A stretch of DNA of 8,569 nucleotides, from positions 1-8,569 of the forward strand of contig LJNA01000062.1 in assembly GCA_001304365.1 (NCBI GenBank). The letters are read 5' to 3'. The stretch's first letter is position 1, and each line of letters begins with the position of its first letter. Positions 1-7,242 of this stretch are shown piece after piece. The notes beneath the pieces are model-generated. The model was not told the DNA's origin. It made no database searches and saw only the letters and a list, made by a program, of their open reading frames with translations. The position numbers and the translations under genes are program-made. This DNA comes from Syntrophobacter sp. DG_60. GTDB taxonomy: Bacteria; Desulfobacterota; Desulfofervidia; Desulfofervidales; DG-60.

Positions 1-203
1 AACTCAAATCTCACGGAGATCTCTTTAGGTTTGTAGATAAACTTAAAAGTGAACTTAACGATCCAGAACTTCCAAGACTGTTTTCCCTTGCCTCTACACT
101 TCACCAAAACTTTTATGAAAATTGGTTGCCATCCGATACAGTTATGGACCACGGTGAAGCAGTAAAGCGACTGGTAAAGAAATTAAGGCAAATCTGTATT
201 TAA
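1..203 (+). CDS. C-terminal end of a PaREP1-like small helical protein (partial)
   Basis: The reading frame is open from base 3 to a TAA at 201-203, giving 66 residues; the start lies outside the window. The visible part contains HGDLFRFVDKL, then LFSLASTLHQNFYENWLP, and ends in a basic helix (VKRLVKKLRQI). The pattern of an HG-x-LF helix followed by a LHxNFYENW-type helix is what I recall from proteins annotated as PaREP1 family, small all-helical HEPN-like proteins of archaea and bacteria that often sit beside a minimal nucleotidyltransferase as an antitoxin/toxin-like pair. The upstream neighbour cannot be seen, so that pairing is not testable here. The family call rests on memory of the motif and the fragment is short. 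That the frame is coding is more secure than its family. Confidence 0.5.
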   Translation, partial: LKSHGDLFRFVDKLKSELNDPELPRLFSLASTLHQNFYENWLPSDTVMDHGEAVKRLVKKLRQICI

Positions 204-342
204 TGACCTTTCTAAGACATAGGTAAATTCCTTTATTTCATCACAATTTTTTAGACCTACTAAAAAGTTAATTAGGTTCTCTATTTTCTCAAAATTCTTT
301 AATGATAGTTTTAAGCAAAATTTTGGATTATAATTTAATAAC

Positions 343-436
343 ATAGGAATTTCATTTTGGACGCAGACGAACGCAGATTATCAAGGTTTTAAATATAAAG
401 AATGCTTTCTGCGGGTATCAGCGAAAATCTGCGTCC
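343..436. repeat. Dispersed CGCAGAT-type repeat, copy A
   Basis: The core at 359-436 is bounded by a perfect 9-bp inverted repeat, GGACGCAGA (359-367) and TCTGCGTCC (428-436). It is preceded by the shared flank ATAGGAATTTC (343-353). The reverse complement of 409-436 matches the left part of copy B (4875-4901) almost base for base, and the flank plus first terminal repeat matches copy C at 8543-8569. No ORF with transposase motifs lies inside, so it behaves like a short non-coding interspersed repeat (MITE- or REP-like). It fills most of the gap upstream of the uvrA paralogue and could hold its promoter or fold in the transcript. No clear -35/-10 pair was seen. Confidence 0.75.
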
Positions 437-455
437 TAATTAATTTAAAAGATCT

Positions 456-2927
456 ATGAATAAATCAGCCATTTGCCTTTATGGTGCAAGGGAGCATAAT
501 CTAAAAGGCATCCATCTGGATGTCCCCAGGGATAGATTTGTAGTGATCACAGGTCTAAGTGGCTCTGGGAAGTCCACACTGGCCTTTGATATCCTATTTG
601 CCGAAGGGCAGAGGAGGTACATTGAGAGCCTACCTGCCTATGTAAAGCAGTATTTGAACATATTAGATAGGCCCGATATAGACCTACTTACAGGCATCCC
701 ACCTACTGTGGCCATTAATCAGCGCAGTAGCAATTTTACTCGTCGTTCAACTGTTGCCACTATCACAGAGATTTATCACTATCTAAGGCTATTGTTTAGC
801 AAAATAGGCACCCAATACTGTCCAAAGTGTGGGAGTCCTGTAAGGGCATTAAGTAAAAAGGAGATACTAGATAGCATAATCTCCCTTTATAAAGAGGAAG
901 AGATAACCATTCTGGCACCAAAGATAATAAGAAGAAAGGGTTTTCATAAGGACATTTTAAATCGCGCCCTTAAGAGAGGGTATAAAGAAGCAAGGATTGA
1001 TGGGAAGATCATGCCTATTGCCCATGTACCTCCACTTAGTAGATATAAAGAACACAGCATCGATTTGTTAATAGGGAGGGTTGATGTATGCTTTAAGAAA
1101 TTATCTACTTTAGAGGATCTAATCTCTCAGGCCCTGGATGTAGGAGATGGTCTTTTTTATATATTGAGCTTAGAAAAAGGTGAAAAAATCTATGGGAAGA
1201 AGAGGTTTTGCCCTAATTGTCAAATAGGTTTTGCACCATTAGACCCTCGTCTTTTTTCCTTTAATAGTCATTATGGGGCCTGTCCTATGTGTGAAGGTCT
1301 AGGGAGGGTTTCCGAAGACAGTTTCATTTGTCCAAGATGTAATGGAAAGAGGCTTAATGAAATTGCGCTTTCTGTAAAGGTAAGTGGCTTAAACATCTGG
1401 GATATGACAGCCCTAGCTGTAGAAGAGGCCATCCCATTTTTTAGAAGCCTTAAATTCAATGAAAGGGAGATCGAGATTGCTCAACCCATTATTAAAGAGA
1501 CGCTAAATAGATTGGAGTTTTTAAAAAGGGTCGGCCTTTCTTACCTTACATTAAACCGTAGTGGGGATACCCTTTCAGGGGGTGAGGCCCAAAGGATTCG
1601 GTTGGCTGCTGGATTGGGCTCAAACCTCAAAGGTGTATGCTATATCTTAGATGAGCCTACCATTGGCCTTCACCCTAAAGATAATGAGATGCTTATCAAT
1701 ACCCTGAAGGTACTTAAGGAGGCCGGAAATAGTATAATTGTGGTGGAACATGATGAGGAAACCATTAAGGCCGCAGATTTTATTATTGATTTGGGACCAG
1801 GTCCTGGGAAGGATGGGGGGGATGTAGTAGCCATAGGAGATTTGGATGATCTTTTAAAAAATAATACATCTATTACTGCAAAGTCCTTATATAAAACCCA
1901 TAACATAACCTCAAGGTTAAGGAAGGCAAAGGAGGGGAACTTTCTTAAGGTAATTTGCGCAGGTGCCTATAATCTAAAATGTATTGATGTGTCCATCCCC
2001 TTAGGTACATTGACTTGCGTTACAGGGGTCTCTGGTTCTGGAAAGAGCAGTCTAGTAAGGGAGGTAATTTATAAGGGTATAAAATGCCTCTTACAGAATG
2101 GGAAAAAAATTGAAAACTGCAAGGGTATAATGGGCTTAGAACATATAAATCGCATATTAGAAGTAGACCACAGCCCTATTGGCCGCACCCCCCGTTCTAC
2201 ACCTGCTACTTATATTGGTTTTTGGGATGAGATCAGGAAGTTATTCTCTATGTTACCAGAATCCAGGGCGAGGGGGTATAAACCAGGCAGATTTTCATTT
2301 AATGTTACCGGAGGGCGCTGTGAAAATTGTGCTGGCCAAGGGAGAATAAAAGTGGAGATGAGCTTTTTGCCAGATGTCTATATAAAGTGTGAGGTCTGTA
2401 ATGGAAAGAGATTTAATCAAGAGACATTAGATGTCAAATATAAAGGGAAAAACATCAGTGAGATATTGGATATGACAGTAGATGAGGCAGTAGAATTCTT
2501 TTCTGCAGTACCTAGTATATTTAGGCCACTTATGATCTTAAAGGAGATGGGTTTGGGCTATTTAAGTATCGGTCAAGGGAGTAATACCCTCTCCGGAGGT
2601 GAGGCCCAAAGGACAAAGCTTGCCTCTGAGCTTTGCAAAGTAACTCAGGGCAAAACGCTCTATATATTAGATGAGCCCACCACTGGCCTACACATTGCTG
2701 ATATTGAAAAACTTATGAATGTACTTCAAAAATTAGTGGATTTAGGAAACACCATTATTGTTATCGAGCACAACTTTGAGGTAATAAAAGAGGCTGACTT
2801 TATGGTTGACCTTGGCCCAGAAGGTGGTGAGAAAGGAGGCTATGTAGTAGCTGCAGGAAATCCCTATGAGATTATAAAAAATGAAAAATCCTATACAGGC
2901 AAGTTTTTGAGGAGATATTTAGGATAA
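456..2927 (+). CDS. uvrA: UvrA-family excinuclease ABC subunit A paralogue lacking the insertion domain
   Basis: UvrA is the cytoplasmic, dimeric, twin-ABC ATPase that finds bulky DNA lesions and loads UvrB in nucleotide excision repair. Seen here: Walker A I GLSGSGKST (33-41); a UvrB-binding-like region (about 118-245); zinc cysteines C252, C255, C276, C279; signature I LSGGEAQR (373-380); Walker B I ILDEPT (397-402); Walker A II GVSGSGKSS (524-532); a zinc module C622, C625, C645, C648; signature II LSGGEAQR (712-719); Walker B II ILDEPT (737-742). Length is 823 residues against about 940 for canonical UvrA. The deficit falls between GACPMCEGLG (275-283) and CPRCNGKRL (292-300), where the damage-contacting insertion domain of about 100 residues normally sits. 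The ATG at 456 is the only sensible start: an in-frame stop lies at 441-443 and the N-terminal GAREHNLK motif is complete. No strong Shine-Dalgarno precedes it. Probably an accessory paralogue beside a full-length UvrA elsewhere (inference). Confidence 0.93.
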   Translation: MNKSAICLYGAREHNLKGIHLDVPRDRFVVITGLSGSGKSTLAFDILFAEGQRRYIESLPAYVKQYLNILDRPDIDLLTGIPPTVAINQRSSNFTRRSTVATITEIYHYLRLLFSKIGTQYCPKCGSPVRALSKKEILDSIISLYKEEEITILAPKIIRRKGFHKDILNRALKRGYKEARIDGKIMPIAHVPPLSRYKEHSIDLLIGRVDVCFKKLSTLEDLISQALDVGDGLFYILSLEKGEKIYGKKRFCPNCQIGFAPLDPRLFSFNSHYGACPMCEGLGRVSEDSFICPRCNGKRLNEIALSVKVSGLNIWDMTALAVEEAIPFFRSLKFNEREIEIAQPIIKETLNRLEFLKRVGLSYLTLNRSGDTLSGGEAQRIRLAAGLGSNLKGVCYILDEPTIGLHPKDNEMLINTLKVLKEAGNSIIVVEHDEETIKAADFIIDLGPGPGKDGGDVVAIGDLDDLLKNNTSITAKSLYKTHNITSRLRKAKEGNFLKVICAGAYNLKCIDVSIPLGTLTCVTGVSGSGKSSLVREVIYKGIKCLLQNGKKIENCKGIMGLEHINRILEVDHSPIGRTPRSTPATYIGFWDEIRKLFSMLPESRARGYKPGRFSFNVTGGRCENCAGQGRIKVEMSFLPDVYIKCEVCNGKRFNQETLDVKYKGKNISEILDMTVDEAVEFFSAVPSIFRPLMILKEMGLGYLSIGQGSNTLSGGEAQRTKLASELCKVTQGKTLYILDEPTTGLHIADIEKLMNVLQKLVDLGNTIIVIEHNFEVIKEADFMVDLGPEGGEKGGYVVAAGNPYEIIKNEKSYTGKFLRRYLG

Positions 2928-2958
2928 TCACAGCGACACAGTAATAATTTTCTCTCCC

Positions 2959-4842
2959 TTAAAATTTACTTTCCTTTATACATTTTATGAACTTAGCAAC
3001 CAATTCTGGGTCAAATTGTGTGCCCGCACCTTTCTCTAACTCGGCTATGGCCTCATCTTGAGTCAAGGCTTTCCGGTAAGGCCTATCACTAATCATAGCA
3101 CAATAGGCATCTGCAATTCCAATAACTCTAGCAAGTAAAGGTATTTCTTCCCCCTTTAATCTGTCAGGGTAGCCTTTGCCATCATACCTCTCGTGGTGAT
3201 AATTTATGGCATCTAACACATATTCTCGATGCGGCGGCGGGCCATCTATCATCATTGCACCTAACCTTGGATGTTGCTTAATGAGCTCAAATTCTTTTGT
3301 TTCTAAGGGGCCTGGTTTTTTCAAAATGTTTTCAGGTATACCAATCTTGCCAATATCATGAAGTAAACCAGCAATTCGTAAGGCCTCCATCTCTTCATGG
3401 GAGAGATTTAGCTCCTTTCCCAAAGAGAGTGAAAATCTGGTAACCAGCTCAGAGTGGGCTTTGGTATAGTGATCCTTACCGTCTACTGCAGTAACCAGAC
3501 CTTCAAGGACACTGAGGGTTGGCTCTTTGGTTGCTAAATATTCCTTAACTCCTGGTATGCTAACAGAGACTATAGTTTCCCCAGACTGCTTGGATTCATA
3601 CATCCTTCTATCAGCCAAGGTAATGAGTTCCTTTGGAAGCATACTGTCAAAGGGATAGGTAGCCACCCCAATGCTTAAACGGATAGGAATATTTCTAATT
3701 CCATTTATTTTAAGCCCCTGTTGCCGGATCTTTTCACAAATCCTTTGAGCTATAACCCCTGCTTTTTCTCCGTGGGTATAGGGTAAAATAATCATAAATT
3801 CATCTCCACCATAGCGGCCTATTAAATCCACCGATCTACAAGAATTCTTTAAGGCCTTTGCTACATTTACAAGGAGTTTATCCCCAACGACATGGCCATA
3901 GGCATCATTAATAAGCTTTAGGTCATCCACATCTAACATCATCACTGAAAAAACTTCCTCTTTCCTTTTGGCCCTTTCAATCTCATTTTCTAAAAGTTCA
4001 CCAATCCTGCGTCGGTTGAATAAATCGGTTAAGGAGTCCCTTTCAGCTAAGACTTTGGTCTTTTTATAAAGGTTTTTGTATCTTTGCTCTGATGCCCTCA
4101 GGGCCTCCTCCATGCTCTTACGCTCTGTGACATCCCTAAAAAATCCCACCAGATATGTCCTTCCTCCAAAATTCATCTTTGGTGCATGAATATCGGCATA
4201 AAATATAGTTCCATCACTCCTAAGTACTGGTATATCCTCTGCAACTTCAATTTCTTCCCTTGTTAAGGCATTAAATCTTTCTAAAACATAGGGAAGGTCT
4301 TCTTTTGAGTGAATATCGGAAACAACAAGTTTTAAAAACTCATCTCTTGTATAGCCCAGCATTCTACAGGCGGTTTCGTTGACAAACTCAAACCTCTTTG
4401 TTTCTGTATTTGCTACCACAATGGCATCTGGGCCTCTCTCAAAAAGTACTCTATGCCTTTGTTCAGAATCTCTTATTCTTTCCTTAGCCTTCCTTTCATC
4501 AGATACAATATCCCAGAATAACCGGGCAGCCATGTAGCCTATAGCCTGGACATCTTGTGGCTTAGTCTGATTGATTTTATGATAAACTTCCGGGTCACCT
4601 GTTAGTTCAATGATAAGATCTAAGCCCTCTATCTTATAAAGATCCTTAAAGTCGCTGGTGGTATATATCCCTTTCTTCCTGGCAGATTTAACCCCTTCAG
4701 CATTTGGGTCTATATCCGCCACCCCTATAACTTCTACTTTTAACTCCCCAAGGGCTACCATCTCTAACATCTCATTACACCGCCTTCCACCACCCACTAT
4801 AGCTACTCTCAACAACCCCTTATTATTTCCTGTCTCATCCAT
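2959..4842 (-). CDS. Rossmann-PAS-GGDEF-HD-GYP cyclic-di-GMP signalling protein
   Basis: Predicted cytoplasmic protein of 627 residues with no membrane segment or signal peptide. Domains in order: a Rossmann-like module (about 11-112) with VAIVGGGRRC (13-22) and an acidic pair D43/D45 after the second strand, as in NAD-dependent dehydrogenase folds; a helical linker; a PAS domain with PAC end (about 125-242); a coiled linker; a GGDEF domain (about 262-425) with intact GGDEF at 345-349 and the product-inhibition site RxxD at 336-339; and an HD-GYP domain (about 440-620) with H463, HD 495-496, K499, H524, HHE 549-551 and GYP 557-559. Both cyclic-di-GMP synthesis (two GTP to c-di-GMP) and hydrolysis therefore look catalytically possible. 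The N-terminal module suggests sensing of a nucleotide cofactor (inference). The gene is convergent with uvrA with 31 bp between stops and no obvious hairpin there. The ATG at 4842 precedes the complete Rossmann strand; only a weak AGAGA lies upstream. Confidence 0.93.
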   Translation of the reverse strand: MDETGNNKGLLRVAIVGGGRRCNEMLEMVALGELKVEVIGVADIDPNAEGVKSARKKGIYTTSDFKDLYKIEGLDLIIELTGDPEVYHKINQTKPQDVQAIGYMAARLFWDIVSDERKAKERIRDSEQRHRVLFERGPDAIVVANTETKRFEFVNETACRMLGYTRDEFLKLVVSDIHSKEDLPYVLERFNALTREEIEVAEDIPVLRSDGTIFYADIHAPKMNFGGRTYLVGFFRDVTERKSMEEALRASEQRYKNLYKKTKVLAERDSLTDLFNRRRIGELLENEIERAKRKEEVFSVMMLDVDDLKLINDAYGHVVGDKLLVNVAKALKNSCRSVDLIGRYGGDEFMIILPYTHGEKAGVIAQRICEKIRQQGLKINGIRNIPIRLSIGVATYPFDSMLPKELITLADRRMYESKQSGETIVSVSIPGVKEYLATKEPTLSVLEGLVTAVDGKDHYTKAHSELVTRFSLSLGKELNLSHEEMEALRIAGLLHDIGKIGIPENILKKPGPLETKEFELIKQHPRLGAMMIDGPPPHREYVLDAINYHHERYDGKGYPDRLKGEEIPLLARVIGIADAYCAMISDRPYRKALTQDEAIAELEKGAGTQFDPELVAKFIKCIKESKF

Positions 4843-4855
4843 GGTCTCTGGATGT

Positions 4856-4982
4856 ATAGAAATTTATAAAATTCGCCACAGATTTTCGCAGATACCCGCA
4901 GAAAATATTTTTATATTCCTAAACCTGTCAGGTACAGGTTTAAACTCCTGACAATCTGTATTTTTCTGTGTAAATCTGCGGC
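4856..4982. repeat. Dispersed CGCAGAT-type repeat, copy B, filling the intergenic gap
   Basis: The core at 4875-4982 has imperfect terminal inverted repeats, GCCACAGATTT (4875-4885) against AAATCTGCGGC (4972-4982), 10 of 11 paired. Bases 4878-4901 match the reverse complement of copy A (ACAGATTTTCGCAGATACCCGCAG here, differing at two or three positions). The left flank ATAGAAATTT (4856-4865) corresponds to ATAGGAATTT of copies A and C. Compared with copy A it carries an extra palindrome (4921-4941) and an extra TCTG module near its right end. It lies between the end of the VWA gene and the start of the signalling gene, so it may serve as a transcript end for one and leader for the other. Confidence 0.72.
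4921..4941. repeat. 21-bp palindrome nested in repeat copy B
   Basis: A perfect 8-bp inverted repeat, AAACCTGT (4921-4928) and ACAGGTTT (4934-4941), with a 5-base loop. It is absent from copy A at the aligned position. An overlapping alternative stem, GTCAGG (4927-4932) with CCTGAC (4947-4952), could form instead. On the minus strand it lies about 80 bases upstream of the signalling gene start and about 60 bases after the VWA gene stop. It lacks a following T-run on the minus strand, so it is not a typical intrinsic terminator. An operator role is possible but unsupported. Confidence 0.6.
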
Positions 4983-4999
4983 TAATCAAGTCTTTGTTC

Positions 5000-6574
5000 T
5001 TAAAACATTTGATGTAGATACTCTTTTACCTGGCCTAAGACAATCTTAGGGATGTCTTCTTTCTTTTGGACATGATAAAGGCTTATATTGGTCTTTTTAG
5101 AAACGGATAGGGCAAATCTTTGACTGTGAACACTCTCTCCAATATGAACCGCTGTTACCCTATTTTTTATGTTGTTAAAATAATTAACCACTTCTGAGAA
5201 GTTGGAAATCTTCATATCTGTGATAAAAAAGATATCCATATCATTATCATTGTCCTCAAAGACCTGGATATCGCTGGGCTTAAGGTAAGTGCCACCACCA
5301 AAATATTTACACAAAGATTGATAAATGGCCATCCTGTCCTTGGTAAAAGGAAGAATACACTTACCTCCTACCTCAGCATCGCTAAAGTTATAAATAGCTA
5401 TCTCTGAACCGCATTTCAGATAAGCTTCACAGGCACAGGCAGCCCCCAAAACAGCATAGGAGAGATTCCTTCTAGGATCAGTCATACTGCCAGAGGAATC
5501 TATGATGATAAGGCAGTTTGGGACCTTTTCTTCCAAATAAAGGATTTCCCCTTCCTTTCTATTCCAGACCTGAGTCAAACCTGGTAAGATTTTTCCAAAA
5601 CTGGTCCAGATATCTATGTCATAATATGGTTTCTCTATCTCCCAAGGGGAGTGTGAGTGGGGATAGATAGAACCCGACTTCTTTTCTGGTAATTTTTTTA
5701 AGGATAAAGTGTAGTTTTGAGCAAGTTTCATGTAGTAGAGGATGTTTGCAATAGATTCTTGGCCTTTTCCCCTACCAATACCCTGATCAAGATAACCTGT
5801 TTCCTCTAGCTCTTCTTTAAAATCATTTACCAGTTCACTGAATTCCTTTGGGGAGGAAGCAGATTGGGCCAATTCCATAAGCCCTTTATCGATAGATTCT
5901 TTTGAAAACATGGATTTATGATCCCCTAAAGGATTTGATGCAGGGTTAAACATCTCCTCTTCTAGTAGTGGCCTTAAGGCGTGAGTAAACCTCTTAATGC
6001 CCTCTGCCCATCGTTTTTTATTCATGTAAGGAATGCGCATAAGCTTTTTAACTAGTTCATCAAATCCAGAGACATTTAAGTCCTTTCCCCAAATCTTCTG
6101 ATATAAGGCACAAATTACCTGATCAATCTTCCCCTTTTCCATATGTTTATAAAGGGAAGGGATGGTGCTTTCTTTTTCTTTAACACAATATGTATCTACT
6201 ACTACATCCATAAAGTGATCTGTGGCCTTTTTTGCTATATCCTTATCTTTACAAACCCTTTTTGCCTCAGCGTATAGCCTTAGATAATTAGCAAAATCCC
6301 AAGGACAAAAGGCATAATGGGCAATGGCGTGGTCTAAAAGGGCTTCTATAGCATCACCTTCTGGCATCCTCTCTGAGATTTGAGAAAGGAAACCAGAATC
6401 AATTGTTATTTGTTTATTTCTTATCTCCAAAACTGCTTTTCCTTGACCTTCTTCGATCTTTGGGTCTTTCTGAGCGGCCTTTTGGTCTTTAGGAGCAACC
6501 TTTGGGAATGGCAATGGAGGGAAAAAGTGCTTTCTTCTTATCTTTAACCAAGTGGACTTTGGTATGTGTTTCAC
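5000..6574 (-). CDS. VWA-domain protein, partner of the MoxR-type ATPase
   Basis: A 524-residue soluble protein with a C-terminal von Willebrand factor A domain (about 350-520). The metal-ion-dependent adhesion site is complete: DSSGS at 359-363, T429 in GGGTYLKPSD, and D453 in ITDMKIS. The N-terminal 340 residues are mostly helical, with a proline- and lysine-rich start and a DHAIAHY segment (81-87) that resembles a degenerate metallopeptidase helix. VWA proteins encoded beside MoxR AAA+ ATPases act as adaptors that couple ATP-driven remodelling to a target protein (RavA-ViaA, NorQ-NorD, CbbQ-CbbO); that role is inferred from the domain and the neighbours. The start is GTG at 6574, overlapping the upstream TGA in a GTGA arrangement; the next ATG in frame is at residue 70, too far in. 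A 6-bp hairpin directly precedes the start. The target is not identifiable. Confidence 0.88.
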   Translation of the reverse strand: MKHIPKSTWLKIRRKHFFPPLPFPKVAPKDQKAAQKDPKIEEGQGKAVLEIRNKQITIDSGFLSQISERMPEGDAIEALLDHAIAHYAFCPWDFANYLRLYAEAKRVCKDKDIAKKATDHFMDVVVDTYCVKEKESTIPSLYKHMEKGKIDQVICALYQKIWGKDLNVSGFDELVKKLMRIPYMNKKRWAEGIKRFTHALRPLLEEEMFNPASNPLGDHKSMFSKESIDKGLMELAQSASSPKEFSELVNDFKEELEETGYLDQGIGRGKGQESIANILYYMKLAQNYTLSLKKLPEKKSGSIYPHSHSPWEIEKPYYDIDIWTSFGKILPGLTQVWNRKEGEILYLEEKVPNCLIIIDSSGSMTDPRRNLSYAVLGAACACEAYLKCGSEIAIYNFSDAEVGGKCILPFTKDRMAIYQSLCKYFGGGTYLKPSDIQVFEDNDNDMDIFFITDMKISNFSEVVNYFNNIKNRVTAVHIGESVHSQRFALSVSKKTNISLYHVQKKEDIPKIVLGQVKEYLHQMF

Positions 6575-7242
6575 GGGGAAACTATTCCCCCTTTTTCATA
6601 TATCCTTCCGTACCTTACATTGCCTACACCAAGAATCTTTCCTTCCACATGAATTTCACCGCCTACCATGTCTTCTCCTGTCCTGCGTCCCACACTCTTT
6701 TTAATCACCATTTTTCCCATCCTCATGCCTGCCCCTGTCCAGTTACCAGTATTGCCTTCAACCCATATCTCCCCACCATTTAGCCCTATCCCTGTAAAGT
6801 CGCCCAAGTCTCCATAAACTATAAGCTTTTTCCCCTTTGGTAGACGATACCCCAAAAGGTGCAAGGCTATATTTCTATTTTGCAAATCCAAAACAATCTC
6901 TCTTTCTTTGGCACGGTTGCATAAGGCAGAGACATAGAGGCCAGAAAGCCCCATAATAGGGTAAGGAAGTTTTGATGAGTCTTCTATCTCAAAAAGGAAT
7001 TCTTCAATATCTTCTACTCCATATTCCATGTTTTTTATAGTTTTTTCAGCACTGGCATAGGCCCTAATTACCGAATGGTAGCTTACCAGCCAAACCAACT
7101 CCTTTGCCTCCTGCTCAACAAGCTTGTCATATGCCTTAATTAAAGATTGCATCACCTTCTCTTTGGAGGCTATGATCTTATCTAAGGGAATCTCCCTCTT
7201 TTTTGGCCTGAAATCCTTAAATTCAGAAAAGGGGTTTTTCAT
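6571..7242 (-). CDS. GXGXG beta-helix protein (FwdC/GltB-C-like repeats) of the MoxR-VWA operon
   Basis: A 223-residue soluble protein. Residues 1-120 look helical and match nothing I recognise. Residues about 136-215 carry glycine-rich repeats of 19-20 residues: GDLGDFTGIGLNGGEIWVEG (144-163), NTGNWTGAGMRMGKMVIKK (164-182) and a third with GGEIHVEG (194-201). The G-x-x-G-x-x-TG...GG-x-I-x-V pattern is that of the right-handed beta-helix found in FwdC/FmdC, GlxC and the C-terminus of glutamate synthase GltB, where it is mainly structural. Here there is no sign of a catalytic partner; the neighbours are a MoxR ATPase and a VWA protein, so a substrate or scaffold role in that complex is the inference. 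The ATG at 7242 overlaps the upstream TGA (ATGA) and follows AGGAGA (7246-7251). An enzyme-subunit role cannot be excluded. Confidence 0.82.
   Translation of the reverse strand: MKNPFSEFKDFRPKKREIPLDKIIASKEKVMQSLIKAYDKLVEQEAKELVWLVSYHSVIRAYASAEKTIKNMEYGVEDIEEFLFEIEDSSKLPYPIMGLSGLYVSALCNRAKEREIVLDLQNRNIALHLLGYRLPKGKKLIVYGDLGDFTGIGLNGGEIWVEGNTGNWTGAGMRMGKMVIKKSVGRRTGEDMVGGEIHVEGKILGVGNVRYGRIYEKGGIVSP
6575..6590 (-). promoter_or_regulatory. Hairpin at the GTG start of the VWA gene
   Basis: On the minus strand the transcript reads GGGGAA-UAGU-UUCCCC immediately before the GUG start. This is a perfect 6-bp stem with a 4-base loop, mostly G-C. The 5' arm also contains the only G-rich, Shine-Dalgarno-like stretch (AGGGGG, 6587-6592). 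Ribosomes finishing the upstream gene at 6571 would have to melt it, which fits translational coupling of the two genes. The role is inferred; the palindrome is directly visible. Confidence 0.5.

Noticed and set aside
183..344. Small minus-strand frame of about 53 codons starting at ATG 344 and running into the end of the plus-strand gene.
   Set aside because: It reads as a plausible helical peptide, but it has no Shine-Dalgarno, starts inside the repeat flank, overlaps the coding end of the first gene and matches nothing I recognise. Long open stretches are expected in AT-rich DNA.
343..436. CRISPR array or IS element built from the CGCAGAT repeats.
   Set aside because: The modules are not regularly spaced, there are no unique spacers of constant length, and no cas or transposase gene lies nearby.
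2928..2958. Bidirectional terminator between the convergent uvrA and signalling genes.
   Set aside because: No inverted repeat with a T-run is visible in this gap or just inside either gene end.
4658..4951. Plus-strand frame of 97 codons opposite the signalling gene start.
   Set aside because: It is the antisense of conserved Rossmann-domain coding sequence and runs into the repeat; it shows no recognisable domain.
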